Positions 1 to 6,998 of a stretch of 34,187 nucleotides of DNA are shown here, piece by piece. The notes under the pieces are model-generated. The model was given only the letters and a program-made list of their open reading frames with translations, was not told where the DNA came from and made no database searches. Position 1 is the first letter of the stretch; every line of letters starts with the position of its first letter. This DNA comes from Burkholderiales bacterium (GTDB lineage Bacteria > Pseudomonadota > Gammaproteobacteria > Burkholderiales > Burkholderiaceae_C): the NCBI GenBank assembly GCA_030602985.1, contig JAUVYR010000013.1:1-34187 (forward strand), in the 5' to 3' direction. Both the position numbers and the translations under genes were made by a program.

Positions 1-81
1 CCGTTTGTGCAGTCGGATGACTTGCTTGCGCCGCTCGTGAAGCTGCTGCAGGGTTTGGTATCTCGCGTCTTCTTTTTCCAT
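1..81 (-). CDS. Partial transposase-like protein (N-terminus only), possible IS630 family
   Basis: An ATG at 81-79 opens a minus-strand frame that stays open to the left edge, giving 27 codons. The peptide starts MEKEDARYQTLQQLHERRKQ and continues with a basic stretch ending LHKR. From memory this resembles the N-terminus of IS630-type transposases, in which a helix-turn-helix domain follows such a lead-in (LHERRKQV-RLHK). The catalytic DDE domain would lie outside the window, so the assignment rests on a very short piece. I could not identify a terminal inverted repeat or the TA target duplication. It could instead be another small DNA-binding protein. Confidence 0.4.
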   Translation of the reverse strand, partial: MEKEDARYQTLQQLHERRKQVIRLHKR

Positions 82-301
82 GAAAGATGGGACTACCAAA
101 TCACCAGATAGTTCAATCTTTATGGGGCCTGATCAATAGCAACATGCAACGACGCAACCTATTCACCACTCACCTCGAAGAAACGCATCCTCACGGTTAA
201 ATAACCGTATCGCCAGCGTAAATCGAAGCGTGGTGATCGCGTATTGGTATTCGCCCGGTCAGGGTTAGTGCGGATGACCCGCTCGTCAGCCCGTGACGTG
301 T
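82..301. other. Intergenic stretch between partial transposase-like gene and recR
   Basis: No convincing gene is seen here. The stretch holds a 7-bp inverted repeat with a 2-bp spacer (ACGGTTA at 193-199, TAACCGT at 202-208). It lies about 95 bases beyond the recR stop and has no T-tract, so it is not a standard terminator. If the left-edge gene is an insertion sequence, the element's end should lie in this stretch, but I could not fix its boundary. Confidence 0.5.
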
Positions 302-895
302 CTAGCGGCGGTCGGCAAAAGCGTGGGCAATGGTGCCGAGATCCACATACTCCAGTTCGCTGCCGATCGGCACCCCTCTGGATAGGCGGGTGACGCGAAT
401 GCCTCGCCCTTTGAGCAATTGCCCGATCACATGAGCGGTGGCCTCTCCTTCGGCCGTGAAACTGGTGGCAATCACCAACTCCTGCACGGGATGCGCGTGG
501 TCGGCGTCAAGACGCTGCAGAAGCCGCTCAATACCAATGTCAGAAGGGCCAATGCCACTCAGTGGGCTCAGCTTGCCCATGAGCACAAAGTACAGGCCAC
601 GGTACACACCGGTACGCTCCATGGCCGCCTGATCGGCGGGGGATTCGATCACACACAGGAGGCTGCGGTCGCGTTGCGTGTCCGAACAGGTGGCGCAGAT
701 CGCCTGCTCGGTGAAGGTGTGACACAGCTGGCAATGCTGCATGCGATCGGTGGCCTGCGTGAGGGCGGCCGCCAGCTGTTGCGCAGCCGCCTGGTCGTGC
801 TGCAGCAAGTGGTACGCCATGCGCGAGGCCGATTTGCTTCCGACGCCTGGCAACTTTTGCAAGGCGATCACCAGATTGTCCAGTGCATCGGCCAT
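302..895 (-). CDS. recR: Recombination mediator protein RecR
   Basis: RecR acts with RecF and RecO to load RecA on gapped single-stranded DNA. The 197-residue protein has the family plan: an N-terminal helix-hairpin-helix ([16 protein letters not shown]), a four-cysteine zinc motif (CQLCHTF, then CATC), and a Toprim domain starting near [18 protein letters not shown]. It ends in the usual [14 protein letters not shown]-type motif. Length matches the family (about 200). I chose the ATG at 895; a TTG lies one codon upstream. It is the last gene of the dnaX-ybaB-recR run, 16 bases after ybaB, an order conserved in many proteobacteria. No strong terminator is seen after it. Confidence 0.96.
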   Translation of the reverse strand: MADALDNLVIALQKLPGVGSKSASRMAYHLLQHDQAAAQQLAAALTQATDRMQHCQLCHTFTEQAICATCSDTQRDRSLLCVIESPADQAAMERTGVYRGLYFVLMGKLSPLSGIGPSDIGIERLLQRLDADHAHPVQELVIATSFTAEGEATAHVIGQLLKGRGIRVTRLSRGVPIGSELEYVDLGTIAHAFADRR

Positions 896-911
896 CAATG
901 GGCTCGCCGTG

Positions 912-1244
912 TCAGAAGGGGAACTTCATTCCGCCAGGCAGTCCGGGCATGCCCGCCGTGATCTTGCCGAGTTTTTCCTGCGAAGTTTCTTCGGCTTTGC
1001 GAACGGCCGCGTTGAATGCAGCGGCCACCAGATCTTCGAGCATGTCCTTGTCATCGGCCAGCAGGCTCGGGTCGATCGTCACACGCTTGACGTCGTGCTT
1101 GCAGGTCATCACCACCTGGACCAGACCGGCACCCGACTCGCCAGTGACTTCCATGGTGGCCAGCTCGTCTTGTGCCTTTTTCAGGTTGTCCTGCATGGCT
1201 TGAGCCTGCTTCATGAGTCCGGCCAGTTGTCCTTTGTTGAACAT
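912..1244 (-). CDS. ybaB: YbaB/EbfC family nucleoid-associated protein
   Basis: A 110-residue small DNA-binding protein that forms dimers and coats DNA. It has the family hallmarks: an N-terminal helix [18 protein letters not shown], a central strand region ([19 protein letters not shown]) and a C-terminal helix ([15 protein letters not shown]) followed by a flexible glycine- and proline-rich tail. It lies between dnaX and recR on the same strand with short gaps, the usual position. Its exact role is not settled in the family; the pairing with dnaX and recR suggests a link with replication or repair. Confidence 0.95.
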   Translation of the reverse strand: MFNKGQLAGLMKQAQAMQDNLKKAQDELATMEVTGESGAGLVQVVMTCKHDVKRVTIDPSLLADDKDMLEDLVAAAFNAAVRKAEETSQEKLGKITAGMPGLPGGMKFPF

Positions 1245-1277
1245 GAGATTCCTTGATGAATAGAGTAAAAAAATGAT

Positions 1278-2900
1278 TCAGAGCGCTTGTACACTGCCAG
1301 GCACAATTTTGCCTCCAAAGTCGCGCATCATGGCCTGCACAAAGGGATCGCTGAGCAGAGTTTGCTCTGCGTCCTTCAATCGGGCCTGTGCCGCTGCTGC
1401 GTTGCGTCGAGCGGGTGTGTCGTCGGCCGAGCCCGCCCGAACGATCAGCGCCACCGCATGCCCGTGGGCCTGCAAGGCAGCCTGCAAGCGATCACGGGCA
1501 CTGTTCTGGTTCAGCGCCGGGTTACTGACCTGGATGACCCATTCGGCAGCGGTTTGTTCCACCAGAACCGACTGCAGGGCCAGCTCCCGTGTCAATGCGG
1601 TGATGGCATCGGCCTCGACCAACTGGTTGACCACCCGACACCATGCATCTGCCAGCGTTTGAAGATCGGTCTCTGATGGATGGGCCATGCCTGCGCTGGG
1701 CGGCGGCGGAGCGGGCACTTCGACTGGAGGCGAGACTTGAACGCTGGCTGAGGCCCTCGGGGCCCCTTCAGACCGGATTTTCAGTGTTTTTTTTTCCGCG
1801 CTGTCTGGCTGAAAGGCCAGCATGCGCAGCATGACCATGGTCAGGGCCGCGTACTCGTCGGGTGCCAGACCCAGTTCAGCCTTGCCATGCAGGCATAAGC
1901 TGTAAAGCAACTGAGTCAGGTCAGGCGGCAACAGATCGGCCAGGCGCTGGATAACCGCCTCGTCGGAGTCAGACGCGGGCTGGAGACGCGGGACAGCCTG
2001 ACAAACCGCCATGCGCTGTAGCACGCTGACCATCTCGTCCAGTGTCGACGCAGCACTGTACCCCTGGACGCGCAGCTGATCCACCGTTTCTACGATGGCG
2101 GCACCCTCGCCCCGAGCGACGGCCTCGATCAGTTGCCAGACATGGTCGCGGTCAGCCGCTCCCAGCATCTGCCTCACCACAGACTCTCTCAACTCGCCGC
2201 CTCCGAAGGCAATGGCCTGATCGGTCAGGCTCAGGGCATCTCGCATGGAGCCGCGCGCGGCTTTGGCGATCGCATGCAAGGCACCACTATCAGCGGTCAC
2301 CGATTCCGCAGCCAGTACCCGCTGCAGGTGCTCGTACACCGTGTCGGGCGCCATGGGCCGCAGGTTGAACTGCAGGCATCGGCTGAGTACGGTGACCGGT
2401 ACTTTCTGTGGATCGGTCGTGGCCAGCACAAACTTCAGATAAGCGGGCGGCTCTTCAAGCGTTTTCAGCATCGCGTTGAACGCGGTGTTGGTCAGCATAT
2501 GCACTTCGTCGATCATGAAGACCTTGAAGCGACCCTGGACAGGCTTGTAGACAGCTTGCTCCAGCAGACTTTGCACTTCGTCCACGCCTCTGTTGGAGGC
2601 TGCATCGAGTTCGGTGTAGTCCACAAAGCGACCTGCATCGATGTCGCGGCAGGCATCGCACACGCCACAAGGGGTTGCAGTCACGCTCCCGGATCCGTCG
2701 GGTCCGGTGCAATTCAGCGACTTGGCCAGAATGCGAGAGACCGTGGTTTTGCCTACCCCCCGGGTGCCTGTGAACAAATAAGCGTGGTGCAAGCGTTGCG
2801 TGGTCAGGGCATTGCCGAGTGCCTGCACCACATGCTCCTGCCCCACCATTTCGGCGAAGTTCTTGGGGCGGTATTTGCGAGCCAGGACAACGTATGACAT
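1278..2900 (-). CDS. dnaX: DNA polymerase III subunits tau/gamma (clamp loader)
   Basis: The 540-residue full-length (tau) protein is the clamp-loader ATPase that places the beta clamp on DNA. Visible parts are the Walker A motif GTRGVGKT at 45-52, four zinc-binding cysteines at 64, 78, 81 and 84, the Walker B-like IDEVHML, and the SRC arginine-finger motif in VLSRCLQF. Domains I-III run to about residue 370. A proline-rich linker (VEVPAPPPPS) and a tau-specific C-terminal region of about 140 residues follow, shorter than in E. coli (643 aa in total). A run of nine A at codons 369-372 sits just where domain III ends and should produce a short gamma form. The gene is divergent from the 4.5S RNA gene and heads the dnaX-ybaB-recR run. 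Confidence 0.96.
   Translation of the reverse strand: MSYVVLARKYRPKNFAEMVGQEHVVQALGNALTTQRLHHAYLFTGTRGVGKTTVSRILAKSLNCTGPDGSGSVTATPCGVCDACRDIDAGRFVDYTELDAASNRGVDEVQSLLEQAVYKPVQGRFKVFMIDEVHMLTNTAFNAMLKTLEEPPAYLKFVLATTDPQKVPVTVLSRCLQFNLRPMAPDTVYEHLQRVLAAESVTADSGALHAIAKAARGSMRDALSLTDQAIAFGGGELRESVVRQMLGAADRDHVWQLIEAVARGEGAAIVETVDQLRVQGYSAASTLDEMVSVLQRMAVCQAVPRLQPASDSDEAVIQRLADLLPPDLTQLLYSLCLHGKAELGLAPDEYAALTMVMLRMLAFQPDSAEKKTLKIRSEGAPRASASVQVSPPVEVPAPPPPSAGMAHPSETDLQTLADAWCRVVNQLVEADAITALTRELALQSVLVEQTAAEWVIQVSNPALNQNSARDRLQAALQAHGHAVALIVRAGSADDTPARRNAAAAQARLKDAEQTLLSDPFVQAMMRDFGGKIVPGSVQAL
1768..1800 (-). promoter_or_regulatory. dnaX: A9 slippage/frameshift site in dnaX (tau/gamma switch)
   Basis: Plus-strand T at 1787-1795 gives nine consecutive A in the dnaX message (GAA AAA AAA ACA, residues 369-372). 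Adding one A, or a -1 ribosomal slip, leads to TGA at 1770-1768 after six extra codons, for a product of about 377 residues. Losing one A, or a +1 shift, leads to TGA at 1783-1781 after one codon. Thermus thermophilus dnaX uses nine A for transcriptional slippage, and E. coli uses A AAA AAG for ribosomal frameshifting. That slippage happens here is inference. Confidence 0.7.
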
Positions 2901-2921
2901 ACGTCCATTCTATCTGTCGCA

Positions 2922-2927
2922 TACAAT
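2922..2927 (+). promoter_or_regulatory. -10 element of the 4.5S RNA promoter
   Basis: TACAAT at 2922-2927 lies 7 bases before the predicted 5' end of the SRP RNA at about 2934. No good -35 hexamer is visible at 16-18 bases spacing. The region up to 2900 is the dnaX start, so the two genes are transcribed divergently from a very compact space. Confidence 0.5.
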
Positions 2928-2933
2928 GGCAAC

Positions 2934-3031
2934 TGACGGGCCTTCCCGCATGGTGAAGCGGCCAACCGGGTCAGGTGGGGAACCAAGCAGCCCTAACTGT
3001 GTAGCCAGTGCCGGGGTCGAGGCTCGTCACC
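2934..3031 (+). ncRNA. ffs: 4.5S RNA, small signal recognition particle RNA
   Basis: The RNA pairs with Ffh to target nascent membrane proteins. The conserved core is present at 2970-2992: GTCAGGT, then GG-GGAA-CC (GNRA tetraloop), then AAGCAGCC. E. coli has CC-GGAA-GG at the loop-closing pairs, so both pairs differ but stay complementary, which supports a real structure. The ends pair as well: TGACGGGCCT at 2934-2943 with AGGCTCGTCA at 3020-3029, with one G-U wobble. The length of about 98-100 nt fits the short bacterial type. The 3' end is approximate; a T-rich stretch follows (3031-3045). Confidence 0.92.
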
Positions 3032-3071
3032 TTAACTTTATCTTTCCCAGACGAATGAGGCGAATTGACAC

Positions 3072-3404
3072 ATGGCCAATGAACTGATCAAGCACGTGAC
3101 CGACGCAACTTTTGATGCCGACGTGGTGAAATCGAGTGCGCCGGTCCTGGTCGACTTCTGGGCCGAGTGGTGTGGCCCCTGCCGCATGATCGCTCCCATC
3201 CTCGACGAAGTGGCGACCACCTACAACGGCAAGCTGCAAATCGCCAAGATGAATGTGGATGAAAACCGCAATGTGCCTGCACAGTACGGCATTCGCGGCA
3301 TTCCGACCCTCATGCTTTTCAAGGACGGGCAACTGGCTGCCACCAAGGTGGGCGCGCTCAGCAAGGCGCAGTTGACCGCCTTCATCGACCAGCAACTGGC
3401 CTGA
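3072..3404 (+). CDS. trxA: Thioredoxin 1
   Basis: A 110-residue cytoplasmic thiol-disulfide reductant for ribonucleotide reductase, PAPS reductase and others. The active site WCGPC is at residues 33-37 in the context [16 protein letters not shown], with the cis-proline loop [11 protein letters not shown] and the C-terminal helix. Length is normal. It lies directly upstream of rho, a widespread trxA-rho order. A perfect 10-bp hairpin follows its stop. Confidence 0.97.
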   Translation: MANELIKHVTDATFDADVVKSSAPVLVDFWAEWCGPCRMIAPILDEVATTYNGKLQIAKMNVDENRNVPAQYGIRGIPTLMLFKDGQLAATKVGALSKAQLTAFIDQQLA

Positions 3405-3412
3405 TGCACCAC

Positions 3413-3439
3413 GCCGTTCAGGTGCAATGCCTGAACGGC
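3413..3439 (+). terminator. Perfect hairpin after trxA, lacking a U-tract
   Basis: GCCGTTCAGG at 3413-3422 pairs fully with CCTGAACGGC at 3430-3439 around a 7-base loop. The next bases are CCTGAATTCC, with no T-run. It could be a processing or 3'-end stabilising hairpin for the trxA message, or a weak or factor-dependent terminator. It sits upstream of rho, whose own product drives such termination. Confidence 0.5.
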
Positions 3440-3452
3440 CCTGAATTCCTGT

Positions 3453-3458
3453 CATAAT
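3453..3458 (+). promoter_or_regulatory. Possible -10 element for rho
   Basis: CATAAT at 3453-3458 is a 5/6 match to the -10 consensus. At 17 bases spacing the upstream hexamer is CCTGAA, inside the trxA hairpin, a poor -35. If used, the rho leader would be about 90 bases long. In E. coli the rho leader is the site of autogenous control. Confidence 0.35.
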
Positions 3459-3553
3459 TCGTTCATCACGGGCGACAGTTCCGTTTGAATCTTGCTGCTT
3501 TTCAGCAGCCACCCCACCCCCTCGTCTCTCACACTCCTTTCAGGAGTCCTTCC

Positions 3554-4819
3554 ATGCACCTGAACGAACTCAAAGCCCTTCATGTTTCTGAAGTGCTCAA
3601 GCAGGCCGAAGCCCTCGAAATTGAAAATACCGGCCGGATGCGCAAACAGGAATTGATGTTTGCGATCATCAAAAAGCGCGCAAAGGCCGGGGAGCAGGTG
3701 TTTGCAGATGGCGTACTCGAGGTATTGCCGGATGGGTTCGGCTTCCTGCGCAACATGGACACCAGCTTCACGGCGTCCACCGACGACATCTACATCTCAC
3801 CCAGCCAGATTCGTCGCTTCAATCTGCATACCGGTGACATGATCGAAGGCGAGGTTCGCACCCCCAAAGACGGCGAGCGTTACTTCGCCCTCAACAAGCT
3901 CGACAAGATCAATGGCCTGCCTCCGGAGCAGAACAAGCACAAGATCATGTTCGAAAACCTGACGCCCCTGTTTCCCAAGGAACAGATGCGTCTGGAGCGC
4001 GACGCCTTCAAAGGCGAGGAAAACATCACCGGCCGAGTGATTGACATCATCGCTCCCATCGGCAAAGGTCAGCGCGCTTTGATCGTGGCCCCTCCCAAGA
4101 GCGGCAAGACGGTGATGATGCAATCGATGGCCCATGCCATCACCGCCAACTACCCCGAAGTCACGCTGATGGTGCTGTTGGTTGACGAACGCCCGGAAGA
4201 AGTGACCGAAATGCAGCGCACCGTGCGCGGTGACGTGATTGCCTCCACCTTCGACGAGCCGGCCGCCCGACATGTGCACGTGGCCGAAATGGTGATCGAG
4301 CGCGCCAAGCGCCTGGTTGAACTCAAGAAAGACGTGGTGATCCTGCTGGATTCCATCACGCGCCTGGCCCGTGCCTACAACAATGTGCTGCCCTCTTCCG
4401 GCAAGGTGCTGACTGGTGGGGTTGACGCCAACGCCTTGCAACGGCCCAAGCGCTTCTTTGGTGCGGCCCGGAACGTGGAAGAAGGTGGGTCACTTACCAT
4501 CATCGCCACCGCATTGATCGACACCGGTAGTCGAATGGATGAAGTGATCTTCGAAGAATTCAAGGGCACCGGTAACAGCGAACTGCACCTGGACCGCCGC
4601 CTCTACGAGAAGCGTGTGTTCCCCGCCATCCAGCTCAACCGCAGCGGCACCCGTCGTGAAGAATTGCTCCTGGCCCCGGAAATCCTTCAGAAAACTCGCA
4701 TCCTTCGACAGTTCATGTACAACATGGACGAAATCGAATCCATGGAAATGGTGCTCAAGAGCATGCGCCAGACCAAGAACAACCATGAGTTCTTCGACCT
4801 GATGCGCCGTGGCGGGTGA
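3554..4819 (+). CDS. rho: Transcription termination factor Rho
   Basis: A 421-residue hexameric RNA-dependent ATPase that ends transcription and releases RNA. The N-terminal part starts [20 protein letters not shown] and leads to the cold-shock-like RNA-binding domain ([12 protein letters not shown]). The P-loop APPKSGKT has its lysine at residue 185, next to the E. coli position (184). Walker B ([16 protein letters not shown]) and the Q/R loops follow. The frame is open 69 bases further up to a TTG, but the ATG at 3554 matches the family start and has CAGGAG about 8 bases before it. It is followed by rpmE, which has its own promoter. Confidence 0.97.
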   Translation: MHLNELKALHVSEVLKQAEALEIENTGRMRKQELMFAIIKKRAKAGEQVFADGVLEVLPDGFGFLRNMDTSFTASTDDIYISPSQIRRFNLHTGDMIEGEVRTPKDGERYFALNKLDKINGLPPEQNKHKIMFENLTPLFPKEQMRLERDAFKGEENITGRVIDIIAPIGKGQRALIVAPPKSGKTVMMQSMAHAITANYPEVTLMVLLVDERPEEVTEMQRTVRGDVIASTFDEPAARHVHVAEMVIERAKRLVELKKDVVILLDSITRLARAYNNVLPSSGKVLTGGVDANALQRPKRFFGAARNVEEGGSLTIIATALIDTGSRMDEVIFEEFKGTGNSELHLDRRLYEKRVFPAIQLNRSGTRREELLLAPEILQKTRILRQFMYNMDEIESMEMVLKSMRQTKNNHEFFDLMRRGG

Positions 4820-4838
4820 ACCCACTGATACAACAGCA

Positions 4839-4868
4839 TTGATCTGACACCTCTGAAAACGTTATAAT
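4839..4868 (+). promoter_or_regulatory. Sigma-70-type promoter for rpmE
   Basis: TTGATC at 4839-4844 and a perfect TATAAT at 4863-4868 are separated by 18 bases. Transcription would start near 4875, giving a leader of about 60 bases before the L31 start codon. The leader includes a short GC-rich hairpin (GCGG-CTG-CCGC). L31 can therefore be made independently of rho. Confidence 0.7.
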
Positions 4869-4935
4869 TCAAGGCTTAGCGGAAAGTACGCCGGATGGGC
4901 CGGCTGCGGCTGCCGCAATCAACAAGGAAACCGCC

Positions 4936-5190
4936 ATGAAAGAAGGCATTCACCCCAATTACCGCGACGTGTGTTTCGTGGACCTGTCCAACAACTTCCA
5001 GTTTGTGACCCGTTCCTGCGTCAACACCAAGGAAACCATCAAGCTGGACGACGGCCGTGAACTGCCCCTGTACAAGCTCGATACTTCCAGCGAGTCTCAC
5101 CCTTTTTATACCGGCACGCAGAAGAGCGTGGACAACATGGGCGGCCGCGTCGAGAAATTCCGCAACCGCTTTGCCCGCGCATCGAAGTAA
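4936..5190 (+). CDS. rpmE2: 50S ribosomal protein L31, type B (zinc-free)
   Basis: An 84-residue ribosomal protein with the type B start [20 protein letters not shown] and the [21 protein letters not shown] core. It lacks the CxxC pairs of the zinc-binding type A form. Only two isolated cysteines (13 and 29) remain. Type B copies replace zinc-binding L31 under zinc shortage in bacteria that have both. Here it occupies the rho-linked site. A good ribosome binding site (AAGGAA, 4924-4929) precedes the ATG, and an intrinsic terminator follows. Confidence 0.96.
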   Translation: MKEGIHPNYRDVCFVDLSNNFQFVTRSCVNTKETIKLDDGRELPLYKLDTSSESHPFYTGTQKSVDNMGGRVEKFRNRFARASK

Positions 5191-5206
5191 TTCCATGCCT
5201 GCCGAC

Positions 5207-5233
5207 AAAAAGCAGCCTCTGGCTGCTTTTTTT
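5207..5233 (+). terminator. Intrinsic terminator after rpmE
   Basis: AAAAAGCAGCC at 5207-5217 pairs with GGCTGCTTTTT at 5221-5231 around a TCT loop, and the T-run continues to 5233. This is a textbook rho-independent terminator 16 bases after the L31 stop. The GC part of the stem is 6 bp. The five A on the left arm would give some activity in the opposite direction. Confidence 0.9.
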
Positions 5234-5268
5234 ATGGTCGGCCCACCGATCCACGGTATAGTTTTCAG

Positions 5269-6990
5269 GTGATCCACCCAACCCCCGCCATCGTTACGCA
5301 ACTGGCTGCCCGACGCCTACCTCGCTGGGTGCTGATCCTGATGGGGTTGCTGTACGTGGTCCCTGGCTTCCTGGGCCGCGACCCTTGGCGCAGCGACGAT
5401 CTGGCGTCTTTTGGAGTGATGTGGTCGCTGGCGCTGGGTCAAAGTGACTGGTGGTCACCCTCGCTACTGGGTGAACCTGCGGTCAGTGCAGGCTGGCTGC
5501 CATACTGGCTGGGTGCACTCGCCATTCAGTGGCTGTTCTTTCTTCCGGCAGACCTGGCCGCCAAAGTCCCTTTCGGTCTGCTGCTCACCCTGACGCTGAC
5601 CTCCACCTGGTATGGTGTCTTCCATCTGGCCCGATTACCGGGTGCCCAGCCGGTGCTGTTTGCTTTCGGGGGCGAAGCGCATCCCATTGACTATGCCCGA
5701 GCCACTGCCGATGCGGCTTTTCTGGCGCTGGTGGCCAGTCTCGGTGTTGTCATGCTGGCGCATGAAACCACGGTGGATGCCGCGAGGCTGGCTTTTGTGG
5801 CCCTGGCTTTTCACGCGGCCGCGCGCATCCTGAGTCCCTTCGTGCGCTCACATGGCAAAACCGTGATGTTGTGGTCGATCGCTGCATTCGGTCTGGCCTG
5901 GAGTGGCGTACCTGGTCTGGCGCTGGCTCTGGGCTTGCTGGCCATGGCACCGATCCTGGTGGCCAAAGGCTTGCGCCTCGGCTTGCTGGGTGCGGCGTCT
6001 TCCATCCCCACCTGGGTATGGATCACAGGTCTGGCAACCACGGTGCTGGCGGCAGGCTCGGCCGTATCGGTCGGGGCTGACTGGCACCCGCATCCCTGGA
6101 GCTGGTCCAGCTGGTTGCATATGGAGGACTGGCAGCGTTGGGGCCGCTTGCTGCTCTGGTTCACGTGGCCCACCGGATTGCTGGCGCTGTGGGCGATGTG
6201 GACGTGGCGCAGGCACTGGCAATCAGCGCACTGGTTCATCCCCGTCACCTGGGCAGGTTTGCTTCTCCTGCTGTCCTGGCTGGATGGTGGACGCGACCGC
6301 ACCTTATTGCTGGCGATGCCCATGCTGGCCACCCTGGCTGCCTTTTCACTATCCACGCTGCGGCGATCGGTTTCGGCCTGGCTGGACTGGTTTTCGGTCC
6401 TGTTCTTCACGGGTGGGGCTCTCATCATCTGGGTGATCTGGATGGCCATGATGACGGGCGTTCCCGCCCAACCGGCTGCCAACGTGGCCAAGCTGGCACC
6501 CTTTTTCACGCCGAGCTGGCAGCCAGTGTTGTTTCTGCCTGCGCTGTTGATGACACTCGGCTGGCTGGGCGTGATTGTCTGGCGGTTGGGCCGTCACCGT
6601 CCTGCGATATGGAAGAGTCTGGTGTTGTCTGCCAGTGGCTTCACCTTGTGCTGGGTCCTGTTGATGACTCTGTGGCTTCCGCTGCTGAATCACGGGATGG
6701 GCCAGGTATCGATTTCGTCACGCGTCGCCACGCAGATTCCGTCTGGACAGTGTGTGGTGGTTCAAGGGCTGAGTCATGCCCAGATTGCCGGGCTGCTCTA
6801 TCACGCTGAACTGGCCATGGTTCGGGAGACTCAGCCCGACGCCACCCAGTGCCACTGGCTCATCACGGTCGGGGGATCGCCCGCTGGACGAACGCCAGGC
6901 ATCGATAGAGCCCAATGGCAACTGGTCGAGCGCATTCCGCGACTACGCGAAAACCGTGAAACCTGGCTTCTGTACCAGCGCCTGCCTTGA
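5269..6990 (+). CDS. Polytopic membrane protein, glycosyltransferase-like (GT-C/ArnT-like)
   Basis: A 573-residue protein with about 12-14 hydrophobic segments from residue 19 to about 480 and a short soluble C-terminal part (about 90 residues). Near the N-terminus, after the first segment, it has GFLGRDPWRSDDLASFG. This resembles the first periplasmic loop of ArnT/PMT-type GT-C glycosyltransferases (RDPW followed by an acidic pair), enzymes that move sugars from undecaprenyl- or dolichyl-phosphate carriers. The substrate cannot be told. The GTG start at 5269 lies 36 bases after the rpmE terminator; the family start is uncertain. It converges with phoR, with only 8 bases between the stops. 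It might instead be a membrane protein of unknown function sharing the fold. Confidence 0.6.
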   Translation: MIHPTPAIVTQLAARRLPRWVLILMGLLYVVPGFLGRDPWRSDDLASFGVMWSLALGQSDWWSPSLLGEPAVSAGWLPYWLGALAIQWLFFLPADLAAKVPFGLLLTLTLTSTWYGVFHLARLPGAQPVLFAFGGEAHPIDYARATADAAFLALVASLGVVMLAHETTVDAARLAFVALAFHAAARILSPFVRSHGKTVMLWSIAAFGLAWSGVPGLALALGLLAMAPILVAKGLRLGLLGAASSIPTWVWITGLATTVLAAGSAVSVGADWHPHPWSWSSWLHMEDWQRWGRLLLWFTWPTGLLALWAMWTWRRHWQSAHWFIPVTWAGLLLLLSWLDGGRDRTLLLAMPMLATLAAFSLSTLRRSVSAWLDWFSVLFFTGGALIIWVIWMAMMTGVPAQPAANVAKLAPFFTPSWQPVLFLPALLMTLGWLGVIVWRLGRHRPAIWKSLVLSASGFTLCWVLLMTLWLPLLNHGMGQVSISSRVATQIPSGQCVVVQGLSHAQIAGLLYHAELAMVRETQPDATQCHWLITVGGSPAGRTPGIDRAQWQLVERIPRLRENRETWLLYQRLP

Positions 6991-6998
6991 GTGGCTGG

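Noticed and set aside
193-208. Inverted repeat ACGGTTA-AA-TAACCGT as a terminator for recR
   Set aside because: It lies about 95 bases past the stop, has a 2-base spacer too short for a hairpin loop and no T-tract.
1787-1795. A9 run in dnaX as a sequencing error or pseudogene mark
   Set aside because: The normal frame continues for another 168 codons into a plausible tau region, so the gene is intact; the run is better explained as a programmed slippage site.
3485-3553. 23-codon N-terminal extension of Rho from a TTG
   Set aside because: The ATG at 3554 matches the usual Rho start [10 protein letters not shown] and has a ribosome binding site; the extension has no family counterpart.
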